This document shows positions 40,301 to 48,936 of a stretch of 64,000 bases of DNA, in pieces. The stretch is from Novosphingobium sp. JCM 18896 (lineage in GTDB: Bacteria > Pseudomonadota > Alphaproteobacteria > Sphingomonadales > Sphingomonadaceae). The stretch's first letter is position 1; each line of letters begins with the position of its first letter. Below the pieces are notes generated by a model. That model was not told the origin of the DNA and ran no database searches. It saw nothing but the letters and a program-made list of their open reading frames with translations. Both the position numbers and the translations under genes were made by a program. Location of the stretch: the NCBI RefSeq assembly GCF_025938095.1, contig NZ_JAPCZF010000005.1, positions 434,001-498,000 of the forward strand, read 5' to 3'.

Positions 40301-41056
40301 ATGTTCCTCAAAGGCAAACGCGCCCTCGTCACCGGTTCGACCTCGGGTATCGGCCTGGCCGTCGCGCGGGCGCTGCATGCGGAGGGCGCCGAGATCGTGC
40401 TCTCGGGCTTCGGCGAAGCAGAGGCGATCCAGGCGCTTTGCGACGAGCTTTCGGCGCGTCACGTCGCCGGCGACCTATCGCAGCGCGACGGCTGCGAAGC
40501 GCTGATGGCGGCGGCGGGGCCCGTCGATGTCCTGGTCAACAATGCCGGCATGCAGCACGTCGCGCCGATCGAGGAGTTCCCGGTCGAGAAGTGGGACATG
40601 ATCCTGGCGCTCAACCTGACCGCGGCGTTCCACACCAGCCGTCTGGCCGTGCCGCACATGAAGGCCGCGGGCTGGGGGCGGATCGTCAACGTCGCCTCGG
40701 CGCATTCGCTGACCGCATCGCCGTTCAAGTCGGCCTATGTCGCGGCCAAGCACGGGCTCGCCGGGCTGACCAAGACGCTGGCGCTCGAACTGGCGACCCA
40801 TGGCGTCACAGCGAACTGCATCAGTCCCGGCTACGTCTGGACGCCGCTGGTCGAGAACCAGATCCCCGACACGATGAAGGCGCGCGGCCTGACGCGCGAG
40901 CAGGTGATCGAGGACGTGCTGCTCGTGCGCCAGCCGACCAAGTCCTTCGTCCAGCCGAGCGACATCGGCGCGATGGCGGTGTTCCTGTGCAGCGAGGCCG
41001 CAGCCAACGTGACGGGGGCCAACATGAGCATGGATGGCGGTTGGACGGCTGAATAA
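40301..41056 (+). CDS. bdhA: 3-Hydroxybutyrate dehydrogenase
   Basis: A 251-residue SDR enzyme that converts D-3-hydroxybutyrate and NAD+ to acetoacetate, usually in polyhydroxybutyrate breakdown. The family is recognised from TGSTSGIG (11-18), NNAGMQHVAPIEEFPVEKWD, S133, SPFKSAYVAAKHG (Y146, K150) and the late PTKSFVQPSDIGAMAVFLCS, all typical of the 3-HBDH group rather than generic SDRs. The ATG at 40301 has GGAG six bases upstream; an ATG at 40289 would include that site. Confidence 0.9.
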   Translation: MFLKGKRALVTGSTSGIGLAVARALHAEGAEIVLSGFGEAEAIQALCDELSARHVAGDLSQRDGCEALMAAAGPVDVLVNNAGMQHVAPIEEFPVEKWDMILALNLTAAFHTSRLAVPHMKAAGWGRIVNVASAHSLTASPFKSAYVAAKHGLAGLTKTLALELATHGVTANCISPGYVWTPLVENQIPDTMKARGLTREQVIEDVLLVRQPTKSFVQPSDIGAMAVFLCSEAAANVTGANMSMDGGWTAE

Positions 41057-41116
41057 AACCTCTTGGTTAACAGTCATAAATCTTGATGACCCTAGGCGAT
41101 GCTGTAACTTGACCGG

Positions 41117-42610
41117 ATGAACAGGGGCAGGCTTGCGATCATCGGTTGCATGCTGATGACGGGTCTCGGCCTGTCTTCAGAGAGCCTCGCTGCGTCGCGT
41201 CGCGACACGGTGCTCGAAGCCCAGCTGATGCAGCATATCCGCGCACTGGCCAGCGACGATTTCGAGGGGCGTGAGCCCGGCACCGACGGCGAGGCGAAGA
41301 CCCTGCGCTATCTCGCCAAGCAGTGGTTCGACATCGGCCTCGTCTCGGGCACCAACACGCCTGGTCACGAATGGTTCGCTCCGGTCACCCTGATCGCGCG
41401 CGAGCCGGCCTCGTCCTCGGCGATGTTCACGCGCAAGGGCCGCCGGCAGTACGTACCGCGCGACGCGGTGCTGATGCTGACCTCGGGGCGGCGCGCGCTG
41501 GTCAAGGATGCACCGGTGCTGTTCGTCGGCCGCGGGCAGGGAGCGCTACCCGCGCGCAGCGAGCTGGCCGGGCGCATCGCGTTGCTGCTCGATGCCGGGA
41601 TCGACGACAGCGAGCGCCAGAACGCGCTGCTCGCAGCCGGCGCCTCGGCGGTGCTGACCGTGCTCGACGGCGATCGCACGCTCGACAGCGTTGCCGCGCG
41701 GCGTCGGCGTTCGGGTTATGCCCTGGCCGAAGACGATGTCGGCGGCGATCTCGAAGGCTTCATCACGCGCGAAGGCGCAGTGGCGCTGTTCCAGGGCGCC
41801 TCGCGCAGCCTGGACGGGCTCGAGAAGCTGGCCGTGGCACCGGGCTTCGCGCCGCAGCCGCTCGAACTGACCGCGACGCTCGAGGCGACGAGCACCGAGA
41901 CGACGATCAAGACGCACAACCTGATCGGCAAGATTCCGGGGCGTCGTTCCGATGCCGGCGCCGTGCTGTTCCTTGCGCATTGGGACAGCTTCGGGCGCTG
42001 CGCCGAACCGCCGGCCGAGGACCAGATCTGCAACGGTGCGATCGACAATGCCAGCGGTCTGGCCGTGCTGACCGAGACCGCGCGTCGGCTGGTGCGCATG
42101 CCGCCGGCCGATCGCGACATCTACTTCCTTGCCACCACGGCCGAGGAACTGGGCCTGCTCGGCGCGCATGCCTTCGCCGACAATCCGCCTTTGCCGCTGG
42201 GTCAGATCGTCGCGGCCTTCAACATCGACAGCTTCGCCATCGCGCCCGCGGGCACCCCGATCGCGATCGTCGGCAAGGGCATGACCTCGCTCGACGCGCA
42301 GATTGCCGCCGTGGCCCGGCAGCAGAAGCGCAAGCTCGTCGCCAGCGACGGGATCGACGCCTATGTCCGCCGCCAGGACGGCTGGGCATTGCACCAGCAC
42401 GACATTCCCGCGGTCATGGTCACCAGCGCCTATGGCGACATGGCGCGGCTCGAGGCCTTCTTCGAGGGCGGTTACCACCGCCCCAAGGACGACCTGTCGC
42501 AGAAGATCGAACTCGGCGGCGCGGCCGAAGACGTCGCCTTCCAGGTCGCGCTGGGCCGCTGGTTCGCCGACGTCCGCCGCGTTCCCCGACGGAGCGAGGG
42601 GAAGAAGTAG
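41117..42610 (+). CDS. M28-family zinc aminopeptidase, exported
   Basis: A 497-residue secreted or periplasmic metallopeptidase. The signal peptide covers residues 1 to about 26 (GCMLMTGLGLSSESLAA). A PA-type inserted domain is suggested at about residues 110-250. The co-catalytic zinc ligands of M28 follow: FLAHWDSFG (His, Asp region), GAIDNASGLAVL (Asp), ATTAEELGLLGA (Glu-Glu), FNIDSFAI (Asp) and YHRPKDDL (His). It would remove N-terminal residues from peptides. It stands on its own and is followed by an inverted pair of composite repeats. Confidence 0.92.
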   Translation: MNRGRLAIIGCMLMTGLGLSSESLAASRRDTVLEAQLMQHIRALASDDFEGREPGTDGEAKTLRYLAKQWFDIGLVSGTNTPGHEWFAPVTLIAREPASSSAMFTRKGRRQYVPRDAVLMLTSGRRALVKDAPVLFVGRGQGALPARSELAGRIALLLDAGIDDSERQNALLAAGASAVLTVLDGDRTLDSVAARRRRSGYALAEDDVGGDLEGFITREGAVALFQGASRSLDGLEKLAVAPGFAPQPLELTATLEATSTETTIKTHNLIGKIPGRRSDAGAVLFLAHWDSFGRCAEPPAEDQICNGAIDNASGLAVLTETARRLVRMPPADRDIYFLATTAEELGLLGAHAFADNPPLPLGQIVAAFNIDSFAIAPAGTPIAIVGKGMTSLDAQIAAVARQQKRKLVASDGIDAYVRRQDGWALHQHDIPAVMVTSAYGDMARLEAFFEGGYHRPKDDLSQKIELGGAAEDVAFQVALGRWFADVRRVPRRSEGKK

Positions 42611-42620
42611 GGACTGCTTC

Positions 42621-42690
42621 CTCCCCCTTGATGGGGGAGGGATACGGAGGCTTGGCGACTTGTCGCCTAGCCGGAGTTGGGTAGGGGTGA
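42621..42690 (+). repeat. Composite palindromic unit, left copy of the empty pair
   Basis: The unit has a CTCCCCC-TTGAT-GGGGGAG hairpin, GGATACGGAGGCTTGGCGAC, a short stem with GTCGCC, then GCCGGAGTTGGGTAGGGGTGA. The parts and order match the unit at 12445-12513. It lies directly after the M28 peptidase stop codon. Confidence 0.75.
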
Positions 42691-42724
42691 TTTTCGCCGG
42701 CTGATGCATCGGTCGACTGCGCAC

Positions 42725-42800
42725 TCACCCCCATCCAGCTGCGACTAGGTTCGCTGCGCTCACCAAGTCTTCGCATCCTTCCCCCATCGAGGGGGAAGGA
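42725..42800 (-). repeat. Composite palindromic unit, right copy (inverted)
   Basis: This is the reverse-complement partner of the unit at 42621-42690. On the plus strand it runs TCACCCCCATCC to CCCCCATCGAGGGGG. The two units are separated by 34 bases with no gene, unlike the pair at 12.4-12.9 kb, which holds a DUF559 relic. The 276-base gap before guaB is otherwise empty. Confidence 0.75.
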
Positions 42801-42886
42801 CAAGGTGCAATTCAGCCCTAGCGGTATCGGGCCGGCTTGATTACATGGGCCGCCACGAATCCAACCGCGAAAGGCGCAGTGGCACC

Positions 42887-44344
42887 ATGGACATCCCTCT
42901 CGGCCTGACTTTCGACGACGTCCTGCTGCGTCCGGCCGAGTCCGACTTCCTGCCGAGCGAGGCCGACACCCGCACGCGGCTGACGCGCGAGATCGGGCTC
43001 AACATTCCGGTCATCTCCTCGGCGATGGACACGGTCACCGAAGCCGACATGGCCATCGTCATGGCGCAACTCGGCGGTATCGGCGTGCTCCACCGCAACC
43101 TCACGGTCGAGGAACAGGTTGCCGCGGTGCGCGCGGTCAAGCGCTTCGAGAGCGGCATGGTGGTCAACCCGATCACGATCACGCCCGACGCCACCCTGGG
43201 GGATGCCCAGGCGATCATGCAGGCGAACCGCATCAGCGGCATCCCCGTGGTCGAGGCCAGCGGCAAGCTCGTCGGCATCCTGACCAACCGCGACGTCCGC
43301 TTCGCCGCCAACCCGGCCCAGCCGGTGCGCGAACTGATGACGCACGAGAACCTCGCCACGGTGAAGCTCGGCGTCGATCAGGAAGAGGCGCGCCGCCTGC
43401 TGCACCAGCGCCGCATCGAGAAGCTGCTGGTCGTCGACGATGCCTTCCACTGCATCGGCCTGATCACGGTCAAGGACATCGAGAAGGCGGTCAACTTCCC
43501 CAACGCGACCAAGGACGCCTCGGGCCGCCTGCGCGTCGCCGCGGCGACGACCGTCGGCGAAAAGGGCTTCGATCGTACCGAGGCGCTGCTTGCGGCCGAA
43601 TGCGACGTCGTCATCATCGATACCGCCCACGGCCATAACAAGGACGTGGCCCGCGCGGTCGAGCGCGTGAAGAAGCTGTCGAACTCGGCGCAGGTCATCG
43701 CCGGCAACGTCGCCACGGCCGAAGCGACGCGCGCGCTGATCGATGCCGGCGCCGATGCGGTCAAGGTCGGCATCGGCCCGGGCTCGATCTGCACCACGCG
43801 CATCGTCGCGGGTGTCGGCGTGCCGCAGCTCACCGCGATCATGGAAGCCGCGGCCGAGGCCGCCAAGTCGGGCGTGCCGGTGATCGGCGACGGCGGTCTG
43901 CGCACTTCGGGCGACGCCGCCAAGGCGCTCGCCGCGGGCGCCTCGACGATCATGATCGGCTCGATGCTCGCGGGTACCGAGGAAGCGCCGGGCGAGAGCT
44001 TCATCTACCAGGGCCGCGCCTACAAGTCGTACCGCGGCATGGGCTCGGTCGGCGCGATGGGCCGCGGTTCGGCCGATCGCTACTTCCAGGGCGACATCAA
44101 GGACCAGATGAAGCTGGTGCCCGAGGGTATCGAGGGCCAGGTGCCCTACAAGGGCCCGGCCAAGGACGTGATCCACCAGCTCGTCGGCGGCATCCGCGCG
44201 GCGATGGGCTATACCGGTTCGCAGTCGATCGACGACCTGCGCACCAAGGCGCAGTTCATCCGCATCACCAATGCCGGCCTGCGCGAGAGCCACGTCCACG
44301 ACGTCTCGATCACGCGCGAGGCGCCGAACTATCCGACCCGGTAA
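42887..44344 (+). CDS. guaB: Inosine-5'-monophosphate dehydrogenase GuaB
   Basis: A 485-residue enzyme that oxidises IMP to XMP, the first committed step of GMP synthesis. It has the TIM barrel N-terminus LTFDDVLLRPAESDFLPS, two CBS domains at about residues 95-205 (NRISGIPVVEASGKLVGILT, read in parts), the catalytic loop GPGSICTTRIVAG with C302, and the flap region YRGMGSVGAM. I use the ATG at 42887, giving the normal family length; a start at 42845 would add 14 unlikely residues. It is followed six bases later by an RNA methyltransferase gene. Confidence 0.97.
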   Translation: MDIPLGLTFDDVLLRPAESDFLPSEADTRTRLTREIGLNIPVISSAMDTVTEADMAIVMAQLGGIGVLHRNLTVEEQVAAVRAVKRFESGMVVNPITITPDATLGDAQAIMQANRISGIPVVEASGKLVGILTNRDVRFAANPAQPVRELMTHENLATVKLGVDQEEARRLLHQRRIEKLLVVDDAFHCIGLITVKDIEKAVNFPNATKDASGRLRVAAATTVGEKGFDRTEALLAAECDVVIIDTAHGHNKDVARAVERVKKLSNSAQVIAGNVATAEATRALIDAGADAVKVGIGPGSICTTRIVAGVGVPQLTAIMEAAAEAAKSGVPVIGDGGLRTSGDAAKALAAGASTIMIGSMLAGTEEAPGESFIYQGRAYKSYRGMGSVGAMGRGSADRYFQGDIKDQMKLVPEGIEGQVPYKGPAKDVIHQLVGGIRAAMGYTGSQSIDDLRTKAQFIRITNAGLRESHVHDVSITREAPNYPTR

Positions 44345-44350
44345 GCGGCG

Positions 44351-45532
44351 ATGACGCCCGCCGCACGGGTCCAGGCGGCGATCGAGGTGCTCGACCTCGT
44401 CATCGCGGCGGCGCGCGACAATGGCGCGCCGGCCGACCGGCTGATCTCGGACTGGTTCAAGTCGCGCCGCTTCGCCGGCAGCGGCGATCGCCGAGCCGTG
44501 CGCGAGCTCGCCTATGCGGCTATCCGCGCTTGCGGTGAGATACCCGAGAGCGGGCGCGCCGCCATGCTGCTGCTCGCGCAGGACGATGCCGCATTGGCGA
44601 CACTGTTCGACGGCTCGCGCCATGCGCCTGCGCCGATCGCGCCGGACGAGCCCGTCGCCCAGCCCGGCGTGGCGCCGGCCTGGCTCGAGCAGGCGCTGGC
44701 CGATAGCGGGCTCGTCGGCGCAGAAGCGGCGGCGCTGCTCGATCGCGCCCCGCTCGACCTCAGGATCAACACTTTGAAGGCCGATCGCGCGACGATCGAA
44801 CTGCCTTCGCCGGGCGAAGCCACGGTCGCGGCGCAGGGCCTGCGCCTGCCGTTCGGCACACCGGTCGAGCAGTGGGACGCCTACAAGGCCGGGCGGATCG
44901 AGGTCCAGGACACGGGCTCGCAGCTCACCTGCGAGGCGCTGGCGGCGCAGCCCGGCGAGACCGTGATCGATCTCTGCGCCGGGGCCGGGGGCAAGACGCT
45001 CGCACTCGCCGCGGCGATGGCGAACCGCGGGCGCCTGATCGCCAGCGATGCCGACCGCGCGCGCCTGTCGCGCCTCATGCCGCGCGCCGAGCGCGCGGGC
45101 GTCTCGATCGTCGAGACGGTCCTGCTCGATACCGGACGCGAGGCCGAGGCGCTGGCCGCGTGGCAGGCCAAGGCGGACGCGGTGCTCGTCGATGCGCCGT
45201 GCTCGGGCGTGGGGACCTGGCGGCGCAATCCCGAGGCGCGCTGGCGGCTCACCGAAAAGCAGCTCGCGCGCTATGTCGCGCTGCAGGCGCGGCTGCTCGA
45301 TCTTGCGGCCACCTTGGTGCGCCCCGGCGGCCGGCTGGTCTATGTCACCTGCTCGCTGCTTGACCGCGAAGGCGCGGGGCAGGTCGACGCCTTCCTCGCC
45401 CGTCACGGCGAATGGCAAGCGACGGTGCCGATGCTTCCGGCGGGGCAAATGCGCGGCGAGGGCCTGCGGCTCAGCCCGTTTCACGACGGAACCGACGGAT
45501 TTTTCGTCGCGATCTTAACCCGAAGCTGCTAA
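44351..45532 (+). CDS. RsmB/NOP-type RNA cytosine-C5 methyltransferase
   Basis: A 393-residue SAM-dependent methyltransferase. The N-terminal third resembles the NusB-like part of RsmB in reduced form (LISDWFKSRRFAGSGDRRAV). The catalytic domain has VIDLCAGAGGKTLALAA for SAM binding, the motif IV cysteine in VDAPCSGVGTWRRNPE, and the motif VI cysteine in YVTCSLL, the pair used for 5-methylcytosine formation. It may modify 16S rRNA, but the exact position cannot be assigned. It is probably co-transcribed with guaB. Confidence 0.88.
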   Translation: MTPAARVQAAIEVLDLVIAAARDNGAPADRLISDWFKSRRFAGSGDRRAVRELAYAAIRACGEIPESGRAAMLLLAQDDAALATLFDGSRHAPAPIAPDEPVAQPGVAPAWLEQALADSGLVGAEAAALLDRAPLDLRINTLKADRATIELPSPGEATVAAQGLRLPFGTPVEQWDAYKAGRIEVQDTGSQLTCEALAAQPGETVIDLCAGAGGKTLALAAAMANRGRLIASDADRARLSRLMPRAERAGVSIVETVLLDTGREAEALAAWQAKADAVLVDAPCSGVGTWRRNPEARWRLTEKQLARYVALQARLLDLAATLVRPGGRLVYVTCSLLDREGAGQVDAFLARHGEWQATVPMLPAGQMRGEGLRLSPFHDGTDGFFVAILTRSC

Positions 45533-45579
45533 CTGTCATGGAAATGCCCATGACCGCTGCTTCGGCCAAGGACCTGTTG

Positions 45580-46086
45580 ATGCGCTACACGCCCGCTGCA
45601 CTTGCCCTATCCCTGCTCGTCGCCGTTACCTCAAGCGTCAGTTTCTCCGCGCCGGCCAAGCCGCTCGATCCGCGGGCTTCGGCGCTGCTGTCGCAAGGTC
45701 GCGCCGAACTGGCCGCCGGCCGCGTCAACGAGGCGGTCGACGCCTATGAGGCGGCGCTGACCGTGCAGCCCGGCAATATCCAGATCCTGCTCGACCTGGC
45801 CGAGGCGACTCGCCGCCAGGGCATGCAGGGCAAGGCGCTCCACTACTATCGCGAGGCGCTGAAGACCGAGCCGAGCAACGTCCAGGCGATCTCGGGCGAG
45901 GGCGCCGCGCTCGCCGAGAAGGGCGCGATCGAGAAGGCGCGCCGCAACCTGAGCCGCCTCGAAGGCCTGTGCGGCAGCAATTGCGAAGCCACGCGCGCGC
46001 TTTCGGCGGTGATCGCCAAGGGCCCGCCGCCGCGCGTCGTCTCGGCCGACGCGGTCAAGCCGCAGCCGGTCGTCAGCGAGAACTGA
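45580..46086 (+). CDS. Exported TPR-repeat protein
   Basis: A protein of about 168 residues. I choose the ATG at 45580 because AAGGA lies seven bases upstream and the N-terminus then reads as a signal peptide (MRYTPAALALSLLVAVTSS). An ATG at 45538 would add 14 residues without a ribosome site. The mature part holds two or three tetratricopeptide repeats (GRAELAAGRVNEAVDAYEAA, then LLDLAEATRRQGMQGKALHYY) and two close cysteines (GLCGSNC). It is probably a periplasmic protein-interaction module. Its stop codon lies at the edge of a large repeat element. Function unknown. Confidence 0.8.
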   Translation: MRYTPAALALSLLVAVTSSVSFSAPAKPLDPRASALLSQGRAELAAGRVNEAVDAYEAALTVQPGNIQILLDLAEATRRQGMQGKALHYYREALKTEPSNVQAISGEGAALAEKGAIEKARRNLSRLEGLCGSNCEATRALSAVIAKGPPPRVVSADAVKPQPVVSEN

Positions 46087-46230
46087 TCCTCCCCGGTACG
46101 GGGAGGGGGACCGCCGCCGTAGGCGGTGGTGGAGGGGGCTATCGTGTGATGCTTCCTCGCGAGGGTGCGCCTGGATGAGAGCCCCCTCCGTCAGCGCTGC
46201 GCGCTGCCACCTCCCCGTGCCGGGGAGGAT
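46085..46230. repeat. Branched inverted-repeat element, copy 2
   Basis: This 146-base element occupies nearly the whole gap between two converging genes and starts within the TPR gene stop. It has GATCCTCCCC/GGGGAGGAT ends, a GGGGAGGGGGACCGCC block with a small GCCGTAGGC loop, GGAGGGGGCT paired with AGCCCCCTCC, and an AGCGC-TGC-GCGCT stem. A stretch of 39 bases (from 46180) is identical to copy 3. Confidence 0.82.
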
Positions 46231-46232
46231 AC

Positions 46233-46715
46233 TCAAATCAGATCGCGAAACTCTTCCAGGACAGTGCGATAGACGCGCTTCTTGAAGGGCACGATGATGT
46301 CCGGCAGCGTCTCGGGCGCGACCCATTTCCATTCGAGGAATTCGGCCGGGTCGTGGGCGTTGAGGTCGATGTCCGCGTCCTCGCCGGCGAAGCGCAGCAG
46401 GAACCAGGTCTGGCGCTGGCCGCGGTACTTGCCCTTCCACAGCTTGCCGATCAGCTCGTCGGGCAGGTCGTAGAGCAGTTCTTCGCGTGACTGGGCGATG
46501 ATCGTCACCAGGTCCTCGCGGACGCCGGTTTCCTCGGCCAGTTCGCGCAGCGCGGCGGGGCGCAGGTCCTCGCCCTCGTCGACCCCGCCCTGCGGCATCT
46601 GCCAGGCGTCGCCTTCCTTGTTGTCGATCCGCTTGCCGACGAAGACCTGCCCGTCGCCGTTGACCAGCATCACGCCGACGCAGGGACGATAGGGCAGCGC
46701 GCTGAAATCGCTCAT
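46233..46715 (-). CDS. rppH: RppH, RNA pyrophosphohydrolase (Nudix)
   Basis: A 160-residue Nudix hydrolase that removes pyrophosphate from 5' ends of mRNA and so starts decay. The Nudix box is complete: GGVDEGEDLRPAALRELAEETG. The N-terminal YRPCVGVMLVNGDGQVFVGKR and the later QTWFLLRF and FLEWKWV segments are characteristic of RppH/IalA in alphaproteobacteria. The ATG at 46715 lies beside a CCCGAC-CCGA-GTCGGG hairpin (46724-46739) in its leader. It is divergent from korA. Confidence 0.93.
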   Translation of the reverse strand: MSDFSALPYRPCVGVMLVNGDGQVFVGKRIDNKEGDAWQMPQGGVDEGEDLRPAALRELAEETGVREDLVTIIAQSREELLYDLPDELIGKLWKGKYRGQRQTWFLLRFAGEDADIDLNAHDPAEFLEWKWVAPETLPDIIVPFKKRVYRTVLEEFRDLI

Positions 46716-46859
46716 CGGCAGGGCCCGACCCGAGTCGGGAAAAATGATCTGAACTCAGGCATGAATGATCTTTCCGGGCACAAACGGCTCGCCATACCCA
46801 TATGGCCTGCATTGCTGCTTGACTAGGCTGCGCCTGCGGCGTCTTGCAGATTGTATGTT

Positions 46860-46891
46860 GGCGACAGAGGCTTTGTCGCCTGACAGTTTTT
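46860..46891 (+). promoter_or_regulatory. Hairpin with T run in the rppH-korA gap
   Basis: GGCGACA and TGTCGCC form a 7-base stem around a 7-base loop, followed after six bases by TTTTT. It lies 72-103 bases before the korA start within a 247-base divergent gap. It could be an attenuator in the korA leader or an operator. A clear promoter was not found; TTGACT at 46819 is the best -35 candidate. Confidence 0.35.
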
Positions 46892-46962
46892 CTGAATTGT
46901 GCTTCCCCCGCGGGAGCGTAGGGCGACCGGCAGTAGATAGACCGACGCCATAGAGGACAGTG

Positions 46963-48936
46963 ATGGCAACGATTTTGGCCGAAGGTGACGAAGCGGCAAA
47001 GCCGCGCGAGAATGACGTTCCAGAAGCGGTCGTGGTGCGCTTCGCCGGTGACTCCGGCGACGGCATGCAGTTGACCGGCGGGCAGTTCACCCTTTCCACC
47101 GCGCTCGCGGGCAACGACCTGGCGACCTTCCCGGACTTCCCGGCGGAGATCCGCGCGCCGATCGGCACCCTGTTCGGCGTTTCCGCCTTCCAGATCAATT
47201 TCGGCTCGACCGAGATCACCACCGCGGGCGATCAGCCCGACGTGCTGGTGGCGATGAACCCGGCCGCGCTGAAGACCAATGTCGCCGCGCTCAAGGCCGG
47301 CGGCCTGATCATCGCCGACAGCGGCGAGTTCAACAAGCGCAACCTCGAGAAGGCCAAGTACGAGGCCAATCCGCTCGAGGACGGCAGCCTCGCCAAGTGG
47401 GACCTGCTGGCCTTCGACATCAGTGCGCTGACCGTCGAAGCCGTGAAGCCGTTCGGCCTCGGCAACAAGGACGCGCTGCGTTGCAAGAACATGTGGACCT
47501 TGGGCCTGGCGCTCTGGATGTTCGACCGTGATCGCCAGCCGATCATCGACGGGCTGAATGCCAAGTTCAAGGGCGACAAGAAGATCCTGGCCGATGCCAA
47601 CATCGCCGCGCTCAACGCCGGCCATGCCTATGGTGAGACGGCCGAGCTCGCAGGTCCGCTCAAGAAGCTGCATCTCGAACCCTCGCCGTCGCCGGCGGGT
47701 CTCTACCGCACGGTCACCGGTGCTGAATCGGTGTCCTACGGTCTCGTCGCGGGTGCGCAGCTGGCCAAGCTGCCGATGTTCTTCGGCGGCTATCCGATCA
47801 CCCCGGCCTCGGCGATCCTTCACAACCTCGTGAAGATGAAGGAATTCGGCGTCACCACCTTCCAGGCGGAAGACGAGATCGCCGCGATCTGCGCCGCCAT
47901 CGGCGCTTCCTATGCCGGCCAGCTCGGCGTCACCTCGTCGTCGGGTCCGGGCATCGCGCTCAAGGGCGAGGCGATGGGCCTCGCCATCATGACCGAACTG
48001 CCGCTTGTCATCGTCAACTCGCAGCGCGGCGGTCCGTCGACCGGCCTGCCGACCAAGACCGAGCAGTCGGACCTCTATCAGGCGGTCTACGGCCGCAACG
48101 GCGACGCGCCGATCCCGGTGATCGCCGCGCGCTCGCCGGCCGATTGCTTCGAGGTCGCGATCGAGGCCTGCCGCATCGCCGTGCAGTACATGACTCCGGT
48201 CATCCTGCTGACCGATGGCTACATCGCCAATGCGGCCGAGCCGTGGAAGGTGCCGAACCCGGCCGACTTCGCCGAGTTCCCCGTCGAGTTCCTCGAAGAG
48301 AAGAACGGTGACGGCCCAGAAGAGACTAGGGTGGTCCTGCCGTTCAAGCGCGACGACAAGGGCGTGCGCCCCTGGATCAAGCCGGGTACGCCGGGCCTGA
48401 TGCACCGCATCGGCGGCATCGAGAAGGCGGTCGATACCGGCAACATCGATTACTCGCCGCTCGCGCACCAGACGCAGACCGACGCCCGCAAGGCCAAGAT
48501 CGACGGCATCGCCGCTTCGATCCCCGATCAGGACGTCGCGCTGGGTCAGGCCGGCGGCAAGCTGGCCGTGGTCGGCTGGGGCTCGACCTACGGGCCGATC
48601 CACCAGGCGGTGCGCCGCATGCGCGCCAAGGGCCTCGACGTCAGCCACGTCCACGTCCGCCACATCTGGCCGCTGCCGCAGAACCTGGGCGAACTGCTGC
48701 ACAGCTACGATCATGTGCTCGTGCCCGAGATGAACACGGGCCAGTTCAAGACCGTGCTGCGCGATCAGTTCCTGGTCGATGCCAAGCCGCTGACCAAGAC
48801 CAGCGGCCAGCCTTTCACGATCGCCGAACTGCAGGAGGCCATCGCGACCTTCTTCGACGGCATTCCGGGCAACGAGGGTGGCGAGGTCGACGCCGACGAC
48901 ACCCAGCTCCCCAGCACCAAGGCGGTGAACCCATGA
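46963..48936 (+). CDS. korA: 2-Oxoacid:ferredoxin oxidoreductase, alpha (gamma-alpha fusion) subunit
   Basis: A 657-residue subunit of a KorAB-type enzyme that oxidatively decarboxylates a 2-oxoacid, most likely 2-oxoglutarate, to the acyl-CoA while reducing ferredoxin. The N-terminal 190 residues form the gamma domain (VRFAGDSGDGMQLTGGQF). The pyrimidine-binding alpha domain follows (FFGGYPITPASAILHNL, then FQAEDEIAAICAAIGASYAG), and a transketolase-type C-terminal domain ends the protein. The ATG at 46963 has GAGG six bases upstream. Its stop overlaps the korB start by four bases (ATGA). Confidence 0.93.
   Translation: MATILAEGDEAAKPRENDVPEAVVVRFAGDSGDGMQLTGGQFTLSTALAGNDLATFPDFPAEIRAPIGTLFGVSAFQINFGSTEITTAGDQPDVLVAMNPAALKTNVAALKAGGLIIADSGEFNKRNLEKAKYEANPLEDGSLAKWDLLAFDISALTVEAVKPFGLGNKDALRCKNMWTLGLALWMFDRDRQPIIDGLNAKFKGDKKILADANIAALNAGHAYGETAELAGPLKKLHLEPSPSPAGLYRTVTGAESVSYGLVAGAQLAKLPMFFGGYPITPASAILHNLVKMKEFGVTTFQAEDEIAAICAAIGASYAGQLGVTSSSGPGIALKGEAMGLAIMTELPLVIVNSQRGGPSTGLPTKTEQSDLYQAVYGRNGDAPIPVIAARSPADCFEVAIEACRIAVQYMTPVILLTDGYIANAAEPWKVPNPADFAEFPVEFLEEKNGDGPEETRVVLPFKRDDKGVRPWIKPGTPGLMHRIGGIEKAVDTGNIDYSPLAHQTQTDARKAKIDGIAASIPDQDVALGQAGGKLAVVGWGSTYGPIHQAVRRMRAKGLDVSHVHVRHIWPLPQNLGELLHSYDHVLVPEMNTGQFKTVLRDQFLVDAKPLTKTSGQPFTIAELQEAIATFFDGIPGNEGGEVDADDTQLPSTKAVNP

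Noticed and set aside
42801..42886. Riboswitch before guaB
   Set aside because: The leader is short and shows no purine-riboswitch core pairing. Alphaproteobacterial guaB genes are not known to carry one.
46724..46739. CCCGAC-CCGA-GTCGGG hairpin beside the rppH start as a terminator
   Set aside because: The T run is on the wrong side for rppH, and on the plus strand the hairpin is followed by A residues. It may be a leader structure but not a terminator.
45631..48714. A 1027-codon minus-strand frame across rppH and korA
   Set aside because: It covers korA, the repeat element and the TPR gene in an incompatible frame. The real gene on that strand is rppH in another frame.
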